64,000 bases of DNA from an uncultured Sphingomonas sp. (lineage in GTDB: Bacteria; Pseudomonadota; Alphaproteobacteria; Sphingomonadales; Sphingomonadaceae), in NCBI RefSeq assembly GCF_913062585.1, contig NZ_CAJXWX010000014.1, positions 36,062 to 100,061 on the forward strand. The letters run 5' to 3'. The position numbers and the translations under genes are program-made. The notes under the pieces are model-generated. The model did not search any database and was not told the DNA's origin. It saw only the letters and a list, made by a program, of their open reading frames with translations. Below are positions 26,887-36,247 of the stretch, one piece after another (the stretch's first letter is position 1; every line of letters starts with the position of its first letter).

Positions 26887-28842
26887 TCAGGCGATTCGGA
26901 TGGATGGAGAAGAAACCGTGGTGCCGGGCGATGCCGCTGCGTCCTCGCCGGACGGCTCGGGATCGCCGCCGCGTGGCCGGTTCGGGATCACGGGCACCGG
27001 CTGGGCGGGCGCCCGCTGGTCGCGCGCCGATTGGCCCAGATCGGATCCGGTGGTGCCGCCCGCCGAAACCGCCACGTCACCCAGCCGCATGCCCTTGTCC
27101 TCGGCCAGCTGGTTCAGCGTGTGATGGGCATCGGCCAGGATCGTCGCCGTGCTCGATTGCTCGGCGGTGAAATGGATATGGGTCGCCCCGTCGCTATGGC
27201 GAATCGCGACCGCGATGCCGCCCAGCGCGTCGGGTGACAGCTGGATGCGGGTATCGGCGGTCGCGGCGTCCTCGCGCATCCGGTCGATGCGGTCGATCAT
27301 CGCCTGGGGCCAGTGTTGCTGCGTCATGTCGAGCGGCGCCTGATCGGTGGCGTTCGTTGCAGCCACCGAACGGGTCAGGTCAGTCGCGCCCAGCGACGCG
27401 GCGGCGATTCCGGTCGCGGCGACGGGCGTGCGCGAATCGCGCGGCTCCTCGTCCTTGGCCTGCGCCGAGGACAGGCCGCGCAGCGCACCCGCCAGCATAC
27501 CGAGCGTCGCCGTACCCCGACCCGGCTGCGTGACGGTCAGCGGGCCGCTGGGGAGCGAGGCTAGGGGCGGGGCGCTCGATGTCGTCGGGGCGGAGGACGG
27601 AACCGACGCTGCGACCAGCCGGAAGGCAGGCATCGCGCCGCCGCTGGCGAGTGCCGATGCCGAGGGCGTCGTGGCGGACATGGGCGAGGCTGGAGCCGAT
27701 ACGCCATCGCTCGCGCCCTGGCGTAGCAGGTCGAGGATCTTCGGATCGGACGGGCGCACCGATGCCGCCTCGACCTGTTGCGCCGTGGCCGCACCTGTCG
27801 CCCCATCGGTCGGGCGTGCGCTATCCGGCATGACGCGGGGAGCGCCGGCGTCGCGCCCGATGTCCGTCGTCACCGGCGACGCCGTCGTTACGGGCGAGGC
27901 CGTCGTCTGGACGGAGAGTGGCATGATGACGGTCGAGCGCACGCCATCGGCCCGCGCCATGTTGGTCGACAGGGTCGTGTCGGACGGGCTGGTTGTGCCT
28001 GTGGCCGTCGTCGGGGATGCCGCCATCTGGGGTGTCGGCGGCACGATGATAGGCACGCCAAGGCCATCGGCAGGTGCGGTGTCGGTCGATAGGGCCGGGC
28101 CGGAGGGGTTGTCCGTCCCGTCATCCGCCGCATCATCCGTCCCGGTAGCGATGTCATCCTGATCGGCATCGGAATCGGTTGCGGCCTCTTGCCTGGACGC
28201 GCGGGGCCCGGTCTTGCCTGCTGTGGCGAGTTTCGAAGCTTCGGCGGTGCGCACGGACGTGGCGGCGGGCTCACCCGGTAGGGCGGCATTCGCTGGCAGC
28301 GGCATCAGGGCGGCGGCGACCGGCACGCTGGCGGGGGCGATCGGCGCGACCGTGCCGGAAGGGGTGGCCGTTTCGTCGTCCGTCGCGGTCGACGGGTCGT
28401 CCTGATCCTCGTGCTCCTGCACCTGAGACGTCGCCGTCTTGGCGGTTGTCGGAGTGACCGGGTTCGGCGTGGCGTTCAGCAACTCGGTGAAGCGGGCGGG
28501 CAGGGAGGGTGTGTCGGCCTTCGCGGCTGGCGGCAGGAAGGCGGGGCCGACCGGCAAGGTGGCGGCATCGGTCGGCAAGCCATTGCCGGGCAGGGGCGCG
28601 ATCATGCCGTCGGTGATGGCCGGGCTGTCGGCCACATCGCCGTCGCCGGTCGCCGGCGCCTTGCCGGGAACGCGGCCGGTCTTGTCGCCCGTCGCTTCGC
28701 CGTCACCCGGCGCGGCGTTCAAAAAGTCAGCGAAATTCGTCAGTTGTCCGGGCGCGGCGGCGTTGCCCGTCCGGGGCCTACCGGGCGTCGTCCGGCCTGC
28801 GGTCGAGGCGTCCGGCGTGAGCAAAGATGAAATAGCTGACAT
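26887..28842 (-). CDS. fliK: Flagellar hook-length control protein FliK
   Basis: 651 residues. Most of the protein is a Thr/Ala/Pro/Asp-rich disordered ruler. The folded C-terminal switch domain (about residues 520-620) contains DTRIQLSPDALGGIAVAIRH and ATHIHFTAEQSSTATILADA, matching the Flg_hook C-terminal family that contacts FlhB. FliK is secreted during hook growth and triggers the substrate switch. The length is above the E. coli protein (405), as is common where rulers diverge. It lies 12 bases after fliJ. Confidence 0.93.
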   Translation of the reverse strand: MSAISSLLTPDASTAGRTTPGRPRTGNAAAPGQLTNFADFLNAAPGDGEATGDKTGRVPGKAPATGDGDVADSPAITDGMIAPLPGNGLPTDAATLPVGPAFLPPAAKADTPSLPARFTELLNATPNPVTPTTAKTATSQVQEHEDQDDPSTATDDETATPSGTVAPIAPASVPVAAALMPLPANAALPGEPAATSVRTAEASKLATAGKTGPRASRQEAATDSDADQDDIATGTDDAADDGTDNPSGPALSTDTAPADGLGVPIIVPPTPQMAASPTTATGTTSPSDTTLSTNMARADGVRSTVIMPLSVQTTASPVTTASPVTTDIGRDAGAPRVMPDSARPTDGATGAATAQQVEAASVRPSDPKILDLLRQGASDGVSAPASPMSATTPSASALASGGAMPAFRLVAASVPSSAPTTSSAPPLASLPSGPLTVTQPGRGTATLGMLAGALRGLSSAQAKDEEPRDSRTPVAATGIAAASLGATDLTRSVAATNATDQAPLDMTQQHWPQAMIDRIDRMREDAATADTRIQLSPDALGGIAVAIRHSDGATHIHFTAEQSSTATILADAHHTLNQLAEDKGMRLGDVAVSAGGTTGSDLGQSARDQRAPAQPVPVIPNRPRGGDPEPSGEDAAASPGTTVSSPSIRIA

Positions 28843-28854
28843 GACGGGTCGTGC

Positions 28855-29295
28855 TCAGCAAGGATCGTGCCGATTTTGCGAGCGTCGTCCGCCCGTGGCC
28901 GGCATGTCTTCCAGCGCCCGCATTTCGGCGCGGATCGCGGCGGCGCGTGCGCGCTCCAGCAGTTTTTCGACCGCCGTCTGGTCGCGCTTGGCCTCGCGCG
29001 TCTGCTCGGCGGCCTGTTCGGCGCGCCGTTCGGCCGCGATGACGCGGGCGGCGGCGGCATCGGCCGATTCGTGCAACCGGCTGCGGAAATGCGCGCGCGC
29101 CATCAGCCCGGCGGCGGCGGTCGGCGGCGCGGGGGCGGGCGCCACCGCCTCGACCAGTTGCGCGATACGTTGCGACAATTGCTGCTCGGTCGTGACGCGC
29201 TCCTGCGCGCGCGCTTCCTCGGCCATGGTCAGGTTGAGTTGCAGCGTGCGGACCCGGTGCAGCCGGTTCAGCATCGCCTGTTGCCGGGTGGCCAT
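28855..29295 (-). CDS. fliJ: Flagellar export protein FliJ
   Basis: 146 residues predicted to be almost entirely a coiled coil rich in Arg, Gln and Glu (for example TMAEEARAQERVTTEQQLSQ). FliJ is the stalk of the FliI ATPase ring and escorts export chaperones. Sequence conservation in this family is weak; size, helical character and the position between fliI and fliK carry the call. Confidence 0.85.
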   Translation of the reverse strand: MATRQQAMLNRLHRVRTLQLNLTMAEEARAQERVTTEQQLSQRIAQLVEAVAPAPAPPTAAAGLMARAHFRSRLHESADAAAARVIAAERRAEQAAEQTREAKRDQTAVEKLLERARAAAIRAEMRALEDMPATGGRRSQNRHDPC

Positions 29296-29312
29296 GACGT
29301 TCTACCCCCTGA

Positions 29313-30650
29313 TCAGACGCCGGGCTGGCCGAAGACGCCGACCAGCTCCTCGACCGCATGGTCGAGCGGCACGATCTCATCGGCATCCTGGCGGATATAT
29401 TCCATCACCGCCGGGTGGCAGGCGATGGCGGCGTCGATCGCCGGGTCCGCGCCCGCGCGATAGGCGCCCATCAGCACCAGGTCGCGATTTTCCTCATAGG
29501 TCGCCAGATGGCGGCGCAGCGTCCGCGCGGCCATGGCGTGCGGCTTGCCGACGATGTCGGTCATGACGCGGCTGACCGAGGGGCCGATGTCGATCGCGGG
29601 ATAGACGCCGCGCTCGGCCAGATGGCGGTTGAGCACGATATGGCCGTCCAGGATCGAGCGTGCCGAGTCGACGACCGGATCGTTGCCGTCGTCGCCGTCC
29701 GCCAGCACGGTATAGATGGCGGTGATCGAACCGGTGCCATGCGCGTCTGCGCCCGCGCGCTCGATCAGGTTCGGCAGCATCGCGATGGCCGAGGGCGGAT
29801 AGCCGCGGGCCGAGGCGGGTTCGCCCAGCGCCAGCCCGATCTCGCGGCCCGCATGGGCGACGCGGGTCAGCGAATCCATGATGAGCAGCACCTTCTTGCC
29901 CTCGGCGCGGAACGCCTCGGCAATGGCGGTGGCGCGCAGCGCGCCGCGGATGCGCAGCACCGGCGAGTGGTTGGCGGGGACCGCGACGACGACCGAGCGT
30001 GCGCGCGCTTCGCCCGCGACCTTGGTTTCCAGAAAGTCGGCGACCTCGCGGCTGCGCTCGCCGATCAGGCCGATGACGATGACGTCGGCGCGCGCGGCGC
30101 GGACCATCATGCCCAGCAGGACCGACTTGCCGACGCCCGAGCCCGCCATGATGCCGACGCGCTGGCCCTGGCCGATGGTCAGCAGGCCATTGATCGCGCG
30201 CACGCCGACGTCCAGCGGCTCGCGCACCCGGCCGCGATCGAGCGGCGACTGCATCTTGCCCGCCAGCGGCCAGCGCCCGGCGCCGCGAATGGGGCCAAGC
30301 CCGTCGATCGGCTTGCCCGACCCGTCGACCACGCGGCCCAGCATCGCCGCACCCACCTCGGCCTCGCCCGGAGGACCCAGCGGGCGCACCGGCGCGCGCG
30401 GGAGGAGGGGGGCGGGGCCGCCCAGATTCATCAGGAGCGTGCGGCCGTTGCGGAAACCGATGACCTCGGCCTCGACCCGGCTCTCCGGTGCATCGCCAAT
30501 GGCGCAGACGGTGCCAACCGGCAACGACAGGCCGACCGCTTCCATCAGCAGCCCGTCATAAGAGGACAGGCGACCGCAAACCGTGGCGCGGGGCGCGAAA
30601 TTCGCGCTCGCCAGCGTCTCCAGATAATCGGCGGTGAAACGGTTCAGCAT
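29313..30650 (-). CDS. fliI: Flagellum-specific ATPase FliI
   Basis: 445 residues from ATG 30650. An F1-beta-like ATPase with Walker A in GIMAGSGVGKSVLLG, Walker B in KVLLIMDSLTRVAHA, and the family signature EPASARGYPPSAIAMLPNLI. It energises unloading of export substrates at the base of the flagellar type III machine. The start overlaps the fliH stop by seven bases. A longer frame to 31160 exists but is antisense-like and overlaps fliH. Confidence 0.97.
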   Translation of the reverse strand: MLNRFTADYLETLASANFAPRATVCGRLSSYDGLLMEAVGLSLPVGTVCAIGDAPESRVEAEVIGFRNGRTLLMNLGGPAPLLPRAPVRPLGPPGEAEVGAAMLGRVVDGSGKPIDGLGPIRGAGRWPLAGKMQSPLDRGRVREPLDVGVRAINGLLTIGQGQRVGIMAGSGVGKSVLLGMMVRAARADVIVIGLIGERSREVADFLETKVAGEARARSVVVAVPANHSPVLRIRGALRATAIAEAFRAEGKKVLLIMDSLTRVAHAGREIGLALGEPASARGYPPSAIAMLPNLIERAGADAHGTGSITAIYTVLADGDDGNDPVVDSARSILDGHIVLNRHLAERGVYPAIDIGPSVSRVMTDIVGKPHAMAARTLRRHLATYEENRDLVLMGAYRAGADPAIDAAIACHPAVMEYIRQDADEIVPLDHAVEELVGVFGQPGV

Positions 30651-31429
30651 TGGGGAACGGGCACCTTGTCGATGATGGCGGCCAGCTGGTCCAGCCACAG
30701 GCGCGGACCGTCCTCGACGATGGTCGAGGCGCTTTCGAGCACGAAGCTGCCCCGTTCGATGGTCGCATCGCCGACCGGGAAGATGGTTTGCGGCAGGCGA
30801 CCGTCGAGCAGCGCGACATCGTCCGGATGGACGCGCAGCATCGCCGATTCCTGGGCGTCGGTCAGCAGTTCGATCGCCCCCTCGACCCGCGCGGTCAGGC
30901 GGTCGGCGTCGATGCCGACCTCGCCGACCAGCCGGGTGACGAGCGCCATGACCGTCTGGCGAAGCTGTCCCGCCATCATCTCGCGGTCGACGCGCGAGGT
31001 GAAGGCCTGGGCGATGCCCTCCAGCAACTGGCCGTCGCGCGCCTGGCTTTCGAGCAGCGCCTGATATTCGTGGGTCGCGGCCTCGACGCCCTCGGCATAG
31101 CCGGCGGCGCGCGCCATCGCGATCGGATCGGCGACGGTGGCTTCCGGAATATCCTCGCACGCGGCGAGGGGATCCCAGCCTTCGGTCGGGTCCCGTTCGG
31201 GGTCGACCGGGTGGAAATGGCGGGGCTTCACCTCCTCGGCTTCGGGCTGGCCGCCCGGCATCGGCGAGCGGGCGCGGAACGGCATCGCCTCCGATCCCAG
31301 GTCGATCCCCAGGCCCGCCAGTCCGGGCAGGTCCGTCCGGGCGAAGTCGCCCGGCGGGGTGAAGGCCTGTTGCAGCGCGGCGGCGGCCGCATTCTGCCGG
31401 GCGGAAAAGCCGGCGACGAAATCAGACAT
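30644..31429 (-). CDS. fliH: Flagellar assembly protein FliH
   Basis: 261 residues from ATG 31429, overlapping the fliG stop by eight bases. The N-terminal half is disordered and proline-rich; the C-terminal half (VDREMMAGQLRQTVMALVTR, VEGAIELLTDAQESAMLRVH) matches the FliH/V-ATPase E-subunit stator fold. FliH holds and regulates FliI. An in-frame codon upstream at 31447 is less likely because it would lengthen the overlap. Confidence 0.92.
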   Translation of the reverse strand: MSDFVAGFSARQNAAAAALQQAFTPPGDFARTDLPGLAGLGIDLGSEAMPFRARSPMPGGQPEAEEVKPRHFHPVDPERDPTEGWDPLAACEDIPEATVADPIAMARAAGYAEGVEAATHEYQALLESQARDGQLLEGIAQAFTSRVDREMMAGQLRQTVMALVTRLVGEVGIDADRLTARVEGAIELLTDAQESAMLRVHPDDVALLDGRLPQTIFPVGDATIERGSFVLESASTIVEDGPRLWLDQLAAIIDKVPVPQC

Positions 31430-32447
31430 AGTCGTCCTCGCCGCCACCCATCATGATCGTGCCTTCCTTGGCCAGGTTGCGCGCGACCGCGATCATCGCC
31501 TTCTGCGCCTCCAGCACCTCGGACAGCTTCATCGGCCCGCGACCTTCCATCTCGTCGCGGATGCCCGCTGCCGCACGCGACGACATGCAGCCCAGGAAGC
31601 GTTCGCGCGCCGCCTCGTCCGCGCCCTTGAGCGAGCGGATAAGGACTTCGCCGTCGACGTTGCGGATAAGGGTGCCCAGATTCTTGTCGTCCATCTCCAG
31701 CAGATTCTCGAAGATGAACAGCGCCTCTTCGATCTGCTTGGCGACGTCGCGGTCGATCTTGAACAGCTTGGGCATGACCCGCTGTTCGGTCGACTTGCGC
31801 GCGCTCGACAGGATCTTGGCCGCCTCGCGCGATCCGCCCATGGCCAGGCCGTTGCCGCCGCCGCTGCCGCCACCGCCGCCGCGACGGCGCTGCAGCACGG
31901 CGTTCAGCGTCTCGACCGCTTGCGGCGTCACCGGGCCCAGCCGGGCGACGCGGTGCAGGATGTCGGGCTGCATCGCCTCGGGCAGCATTTCGAGCACCTG
32001 GCCCGCGACGACCGGATCGCAATTGGCGATGATGACCGCGCCGATCTGCAGATGTTCCTTCTCGACGATCTTGGCGATGTCGCTGGCGTCCAGCCAGTCG
32101 AGCATGTCGATCTCGCACTGCGCCTCCGGGGGCACGATGCGCGACAGCACGGTGTCGGCGCGTTCGGGCCCGAGCGCGCGGTTCATCATATTCTCGACCA
32201 GCGGCTTGGGCTGGAAGGCGATCGAGGTGCGGGCGCGGGCGCAGCCGACGAAATTGTCGAGCACGGCATCCACCTCATTCTCGCTGACATCGGCGATCGA
32301 ATACATCGCGCGGCCCAGCTCGCGGACCTCCTCCGGGTCCAGCTTCTGCAGTATGGCGGCGGCCTCGTCCTCGCCGACCAGCATCATCAGGACGGCGGCG
32401 CGTTCGACCCCGCTATAGGTCCGTTCGGAATCGAGAGCGGTCGTCAC
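31422..32447 (-). CDS. fliG: Flagellar motor switch protein FliG
   Basis: 341 residues with the three FliG domains. The N-terminal part AAVLMMLVGEDEAAAILQKL binds FliF; the middle has the EHLQ variant of the EHPQ motif; the C-terminal torque helix region contains KGADEAARERFLGCMSSRAA. An unusual glycine-rich linker RRRGGGGGSGGGNGLAMGG near residues 188-206 separates middle segments. FliG is the rotor partner of the stator. It overlaps fliF by four bases. Confidence 0.97.
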   Translation of the reverse strand: MTTALDSERTYSGVERAAVLMMLVGEDEAAAILQKLDPEEVRELGRAMYSIADVSENEVDAVLDNFVGCARARTSIAFQPKPLVENMMNRALGPERADTVLSRIVPPEAQCEIDMLDWLDASDIAKIVEKEHLQIGAVIIANCDPVVAGQVLEMLPEAMQPDILHRVARLGPVTPQAVETLNAVLQRRRGGGGGSGGGNGLAMGGSREAAKILSSARKSTEQRVMPKLFKIDRDVAKQIEEALFIFENLLEMDDKNLGTLIRNVDGEVLIRSLKGADEAARERFLGCMSSRAAAGIRDEMEGRGPMKLSEVLEAQKAMIAVARNLAKEGTIMMGGGEDDYV

Positions 32448-34294
32448 GCGGCTTCCTCCGTCGAGGTGCGGATCATGTCACGTACGGCCAGCGCGGCGCG
32501 GGCCGGATTGTCGCGGGTGAAGCCGCGCACCTTGACGATACGCTCGTCGAGATGGGTCGACTGTTCGATATCGTCCAGCGTCACCGGCGGCAGGACGGCG
32601 GGCTCGACCTCGCCCCCGGTCAGCAGCGCGTTCACCTTGGCGATGTCGATCCCGGCGGCGGCCAGCGCGGCGATCGCATCGGCGTCGAGCGGCACGGCCA
32701 CGCCCTCGGCATTGACGACCATCGCCGCGCCATTGGCGCCTGCGAAAATCTCGCCGGGCTTTTTGGCGGCTCCGTCGGCGGCGCCCATGGGCAGCGCCTT
32801 GGTCTCGGGCTCGTCCTTCTTCTTGGTCATCGCCTTGACCAGCGGACGCACGCCGAGCAGCAGCACGAGCAGTGCGATCACCAGCGCGGTCGCGTTGCGC
32901 GCGGCCACCGGCATCCAGCTGGCGTCATACCAGGCGCGCTTGTCGTCGATGGCGGTATCGGCGAACTTGCGGCTGATGACGGTGACATTGTCCTGGCGCT
33001 GCGCATTGAAGCCGACCGCCGACTTCACCAGGTCGGAAATCTGGCTGATCTCCATCTGGCTGCGCTTGCCGGTGGCGGGGTCGCGCAGCAGGACGGCGAC
33101 GGTCAGCCGCTTGATCGAACCCGGCGCGGCACGCGTCACCGACACTTCCTTGTTCAGGTCATAGGCGCGCTGGAAGGCGTCGGACTGTTTCTCGGGGTTG
33201 ACGCCCGGACCACCGGCGACCGGCTTGCCATCGGCGGGCGGCGCACCGCTCGCGCCGTTGGCGGGCTGCGGCTGTTGCAGCGTGCTGGCGGGCGGGGGCG
33301 TGTTGGACAGGGCGCCCGGAATGCCGCCGGGCGTGGTCGGGTCCTTCTGGTTGCCGGTCCAGTTGCCGGTTTCGGCGCGCAGCGCGCCGTCCTTGTCATA
33401 GCGTTCGCTGGTCGCGCTGGTTTCGTCGAGATTGACGTCGGCCTGCACCTCGGCGGTGAAGTTGCCCGCGCCGACCAGCGGCGTCAGCAGCTGGATCAGC
33501 TGGGTGCGGTACTTTTCCTCCAGGCGGCGCTGGAATTCGATGCGGCGATCATCGCCGCTCGCGCCGTCCGCGCCCTTCTTGGAAAGCAGCGCGCCCATCT
33601 GGTCGACCACGGTCACGTCCTCGGGCTTCATGCCCGGCACCGACGAGGCGACGAGATTGACGATCGACTGGACCTGCGCGTCCGACAGCGAGCGCCCGGC
33701 ATTGAGCTTCAGCACCACCGAGGCGGAGGGCGAGGACTTGTCGCGGATGAAGGGCGAGGCGTCGGGTGTGGCAAGGTGCACGCGCGCCTCGGCCACCGCG
33801 TCGATCTCCTGGATCGAGCGGGCCAGTTCGCTCTCGCGCGCCTGGCGAAGCCGTTCGCCCTCGACCGCGCGGCTGACGCCCATCGGCAGCTGGTCGAGAA
33901 TGGCATAGCCGCCCGGCGCCTGCTTCGGCAGCCCCTGGCTCGCCAGCAGCATCCGCGCCCGCGAATAATCCTCTTCGTTGACGGTCAGCGCGCCGGTGCC
34001 GTCGTCGATCTTGCTCTTGATGTTCGCCGTCGACAGCGCCGAGGTCACCGCCTGCTTGTCCGCGTCCGACAGATTGTCGAACAGCGTCTTCTGCGGCGCG
34101 CTGGACAAGGCCATCCAGGCGAGCGCGGCGGCGGCGATCAGCCCGACGAGCAGCGCCATCGGCGCCGAACGGCGAACCGCGGGCTGCGCCATCACCGACT
34201 TGATCTGGCGAAGCGGGTTGGCGAATTTTTCCGGCAACGGCGGCAAGGTTGCCGGCGGCGACGTGTTGGATGCGGGGGTGAGGGCTGTGCTCAT
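32444..34294 (-). CDS. fliF: Flagellar MS-ring protein FliF
   Basis: 616 residues. Membrane helix 1 is near residue 50 (MALLVGLIAAAALAWMAL) and helix 2 near residue 455 (ALVIALLVLLLGVRPLVKAM). Between them lie the ring-building motifs with VEGERLRQARESELARSIQE and ARVHLATPDASPF. The C-terminal FliG-binding tail ends VRDMIRTSTEEAA. FliF assembles the MS ring in the inner membrane. It starts one base after the fliE stop. Confidence 0.97.
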   Translation of the reverse strand: MSTALTPASNTSPPATLPPLPEKFANPLRQIKSVMAQPAVRRSAPMALLVGLIAAAALAWMALSSAPQKTLFDNLSDADKQAVTSALSTANIKSKIDDGTGALTVNEEDYSRARMLLASQGLPKQAPGGYAILDQLPMGVSRAVEGERLRQARESELARSIQEIDAVAEARVHLATPDASPFIRDKSSPSASVVLKLNAGRSLSDAQVQSIVNLVASSVPGMKPEDVTVVDQMGALLSKKGADGASGDDRRIEFQRRLEEKYRTQLIQLLTPLVGAGNFTAEVQADVNLDETSATSERYDKDGALRAETGNWTGNQKDPTTPGGIPGALSNTPPPASTLQQPQPANGASGAPPADGKPVAGGPGVNPEKQSDAFQRAYDLNKEVSVTRAAPGSIKRLTVAVLLRDPATGKRSQMEISQISDLVKSAVGFNAQRQDNVTVISRKFADTAIDDKRAWYDASWMPVAARNATALVIALLVLLLGVRPLVKAMTKKKDEPETKALPMGAADGAAKKPGEIFAGANGAAMVVNAEGVAVPLDADAIAALAAAGIDIAKVNALLTGGEVEPAVLPPVTLDDIEQSTHLDERIVKVRGFTRDNPARAALAVRDMIRTSTEEAA

Positions 34295-34295
34295 C

Positions 34296-34670
34296 TTACA
34301 CCGGCATGCTCATGATGTCCTTATAGGCGGACAGGAGTTTGTTGCGGACCTGCAGGGTCGCCTCGAAGCCGACCGATGCCTGCTGGCGGGCCATCATCAC
34401 CTTGGCGATGTCGACCGTTTCGCCGCGTTCATAGCTTTCGGACAGGCGGGCGGCCTGTTGCTGGCCTTCGTTGACGCCCTTCAGCGCGGATTCCAGCGTA
34501 TCGGCAAAGCTGGTGGGCGCCGCGGGAGCTTGAGTCTGGGCGGCCTGTGCCGCCTGGTTGGCACCGGCCTGGCTTGCCGCCTTGAGTGCCTGATTGCGTT
34601 CCAGGATCTGGGCGCGCAGCGCCATCACCCGGTCGACGCTCATCGCACCGCCGACACCACCCACGCTCAT
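34296..34670 (-). CDS. fliE: Flagellar hook-basal body protein FliE
   Basis: 124 residues. The conserved C-terminal part AKVMMARQQASVGFEATLQV, followed by RNKLLSAYKDIMSMPV, is the FliE signature. FliE joins the MS ring to the rod. The start overlaps the stop of the upstream activator gene by four bases, so activator and structural genes share a transcript. Confidence 0.95.
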   Translation of the reverse strand: MSVGGVGGAMSVDRVMALRAQILERNQALKAASQAGANQAAQAAQTQAPAAPTSFADTLESALKGVNEGQQQAARLSESYERGETVDIAKVMMARQQASVGFEATLQVRNKLLSAYKDIMSMPV

Positions 34671-35950
34671 GCGGTCATGGCCCGGCTAGACGGACGGATG
34701 ATCTCCTCGCCCTGCTCGCGCGCCTTGGCCAGGCGATAGCGCAGGGTGCGTTCCGAAATGCCCAGCCGCTTGGCGGTCTCGATCCGGTTGCCGCCGCACG
34801 CGGCCAGCATCTCGCGGATCGCGGCGAATTCGCTCATCTGCACCACCTTGCCCAGCGTCGCCTCGGCGACGGACAGGCTGGGTGCGGTATCGTCCAGGTC
34901 GTTGGCGACCATCGGGCGGTCGAATACGATATGCTCGGGCTCGATCGTCGCGCCGCCGGCAAAGAGCAGAGCGCGCTGGATGACGTTTTCCAGCTCGCGG
35001 ACATTGCCCGGCCAGTTGTGCATGGCGAGCTTCTCGATCGCGGCGGCGCTGGGCCAGGGCACCATGGTCCGGCCGGCGGCGTGGCGCAGGATCATCGTCG
35101 CGGCGAGCGCGGGAATGTCCATGCGACGCTCGGCCAGCGCCTTGGTGGTCAGCGGGAAGACCGACAGGCGGTAGTAAAGGTCGGCGCGGAACCGGCCCGC
35201 GGCCACTTCGGCCTGCAGGTCGCGGTTGGCGCAGGCGATGACGCGGACATCGACCGCCTGTGGCATCGACGCGCCGAGCGGGATCACCTCACGCTCCTGC
35301 AGCACGCGAAGGAGCTTGGCCTGGAGCTGGAGCGGCATCTCTGCGATCTCGTCGAGCAGCAGGGTGCCGCCGTCCGCCGCGCGGAAGAAGCCCTCGCCCG
35401 CCTGGGCCGCACCGGTGAAGGCGCCCTTCTGGTGGCCGAAGAGCAGCGCCTCCAGCATCGATTCCGGCAGCGCGGCGCAATTGATCGCGACGAAGGGCTT
35501 GGACGCGCGGGCCGACTGCGCATGGATGGTGCGTGCGACGACTTCCTTGCCGGTGCCGGTCGGGCCGTTGATCAGGACGGTGATGTCCGACTGGGCGACC
35601 CGCTCCGCCAGGGTGAAGAGCGCCAGGCTTTCCGGATCGGCGGCGGTCGGCATTGCCGGGCCCGCGACCAGGGCGCGGACGAAGCTGTTGCCGACGCCCG
35701 CTTCGCTCGAGGGATAGGTGACCGTCGTCGGGCGACCGTCGCGCATCGGTACGACCGAGGCCTCGGGACCATCGGCGATGACCACCGTGCGGGCCGGGTG
35801 CGTCACTGCATCGCCCGGCGCCAGCAGGAACATGTCCCCCGCCTGGGGCGCGGCACCGGGTTCGGCAACGGCCATACCCTGGGCGCGCAAGGCGGAGATC
35901 AGCGCATATTTCTGCTTCAACAGCGCGGGGGAGGGGTGAATCGACGGCAT
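34667..35950 (-). CDS. flbD: Sigma54-dependent flagellar activator, FlbD-like, without a receiver domain
   Basis: 427 residues from ATG 35950 (TTG 35959 is a possible alternative). The AAA+ domain has Walker A GPTGTGKEVV, the sigma54-contact loop KGAFTGA, GGTLLLDEIAEMP and RADLYYRLSVFP. A Fis-type helix-turn-helix ends the protein (GGNRIETAKRLGISERTLRY). The N-terminal 130 residues show no phosphorylatable receiver motif. By analogy with Caulobacter FlbD and other FleQ-type activators it should switch on sigma54 promoters such as those at 46215 and 43374. It heads the fliE-flhB operon with ATGA coupling. Confidence 0.9.
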   Translation of the reverse strand: MPSIHPSPALLKQKYALISALRAQGMAVAEPGAAPQAGDMFLLAPGDAVTHPARTVVIADGPEASVVPMRDGRPTTVTYPSSEAGVGNSFVRALVAGPAMPTAADPESLALFTLAERVAQSDITVLINGPTGTGKEVVARTIHAQSARASKPFVAINCAALPESMLEALLFGHQKGAFTGAAQAGEGFFRAADGGTLLLDEIAEMPLQLQAKLLRVLQEREVIPLGASMPQAVDVRVIACANRDLQAEVAAGRFRADLYYRLSVFPLTTKALAERRMDIPALAATMILRHAAGRTMVPWPSAAAIEKLAMHNWPGNVRELENVIQRALLFAGGATIEPEHIVFDRPMVANDLDDTAPSLSVAEATLGKVVQMSEFAAIREMLAACGGNRIETAKRLGISERTLRYRLAKAREQGEEIIRPSSRAMTA

Positions 35951-36010
35951 CGGCGACAAGTCCTTTCGTGACTCGTCAATGCCCTCTCCTTGGTAAAACG
36001 CGGGTTAATG

Positions 36011-36145
36011 CGGCAATTGCGGCGGCAACTTTTTTCCGGGCGCGGGCGGGCGGGTGCGCGGGCCCGGGCGGCGCGCGCCCGCCTGCCCGCTCGCGCCCGC
36101 GGTAAACGGCAAAACCGGCAAAACTTTACGGCGGATATTTGCCGG
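36011..36145. promoter_or_regulatory. Cluster of CGGCAA/TTGCCG half-sites between flbD-like gene and flagellin A
   Basis: The 297-base gap between the divergent activator and flagellin A holds CGGCAA at 36011, CGGCAA near 36022, CGGCAA at 36107, CCGGCAAAA at 36115 and TTTGCCGG at 36138. The same half-site forms the palindromes upstream of the two sigma54 promoters, so these may be activator-binding sites acting on either side. The middle (36040-36100) is an extremely GC-rich, hairpin-prone stretch. Confidence 0.5.
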
Positions 36146-36153
36146 ACCCCGGC

Positions 36154-36180
36154 TAAAACCTGCCGGAATGCGGCCGTTCT
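36154..36180 (+). promoter_or_regulatory. Sigma28 (FliA) promoter of flagellin A
   Basis: TAAAACCT, 11 bases, GCCGTTCT. The spacing is identical to the sites before flagellin B, fliD and flgM. Expected start near 36187 gives a leader of about 60 bases to ATG 36248. Confidence 0.8.
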
Positions 36181-36247
36181 CCACTTCGACGGCTCGACGG
36201 TCCCAGGGGACAGCGAGGGACCCGTCAAGCTACTCGGAGGACGAACG

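Noticed and set aside
19305..35950. A virulence-type type III secretion system
   Set aside because: FliPQR, FlhB and FliI homologues are shared between both systems, but rod, hook, rings, flagellins and motor genes are all present, so it is flagellar.
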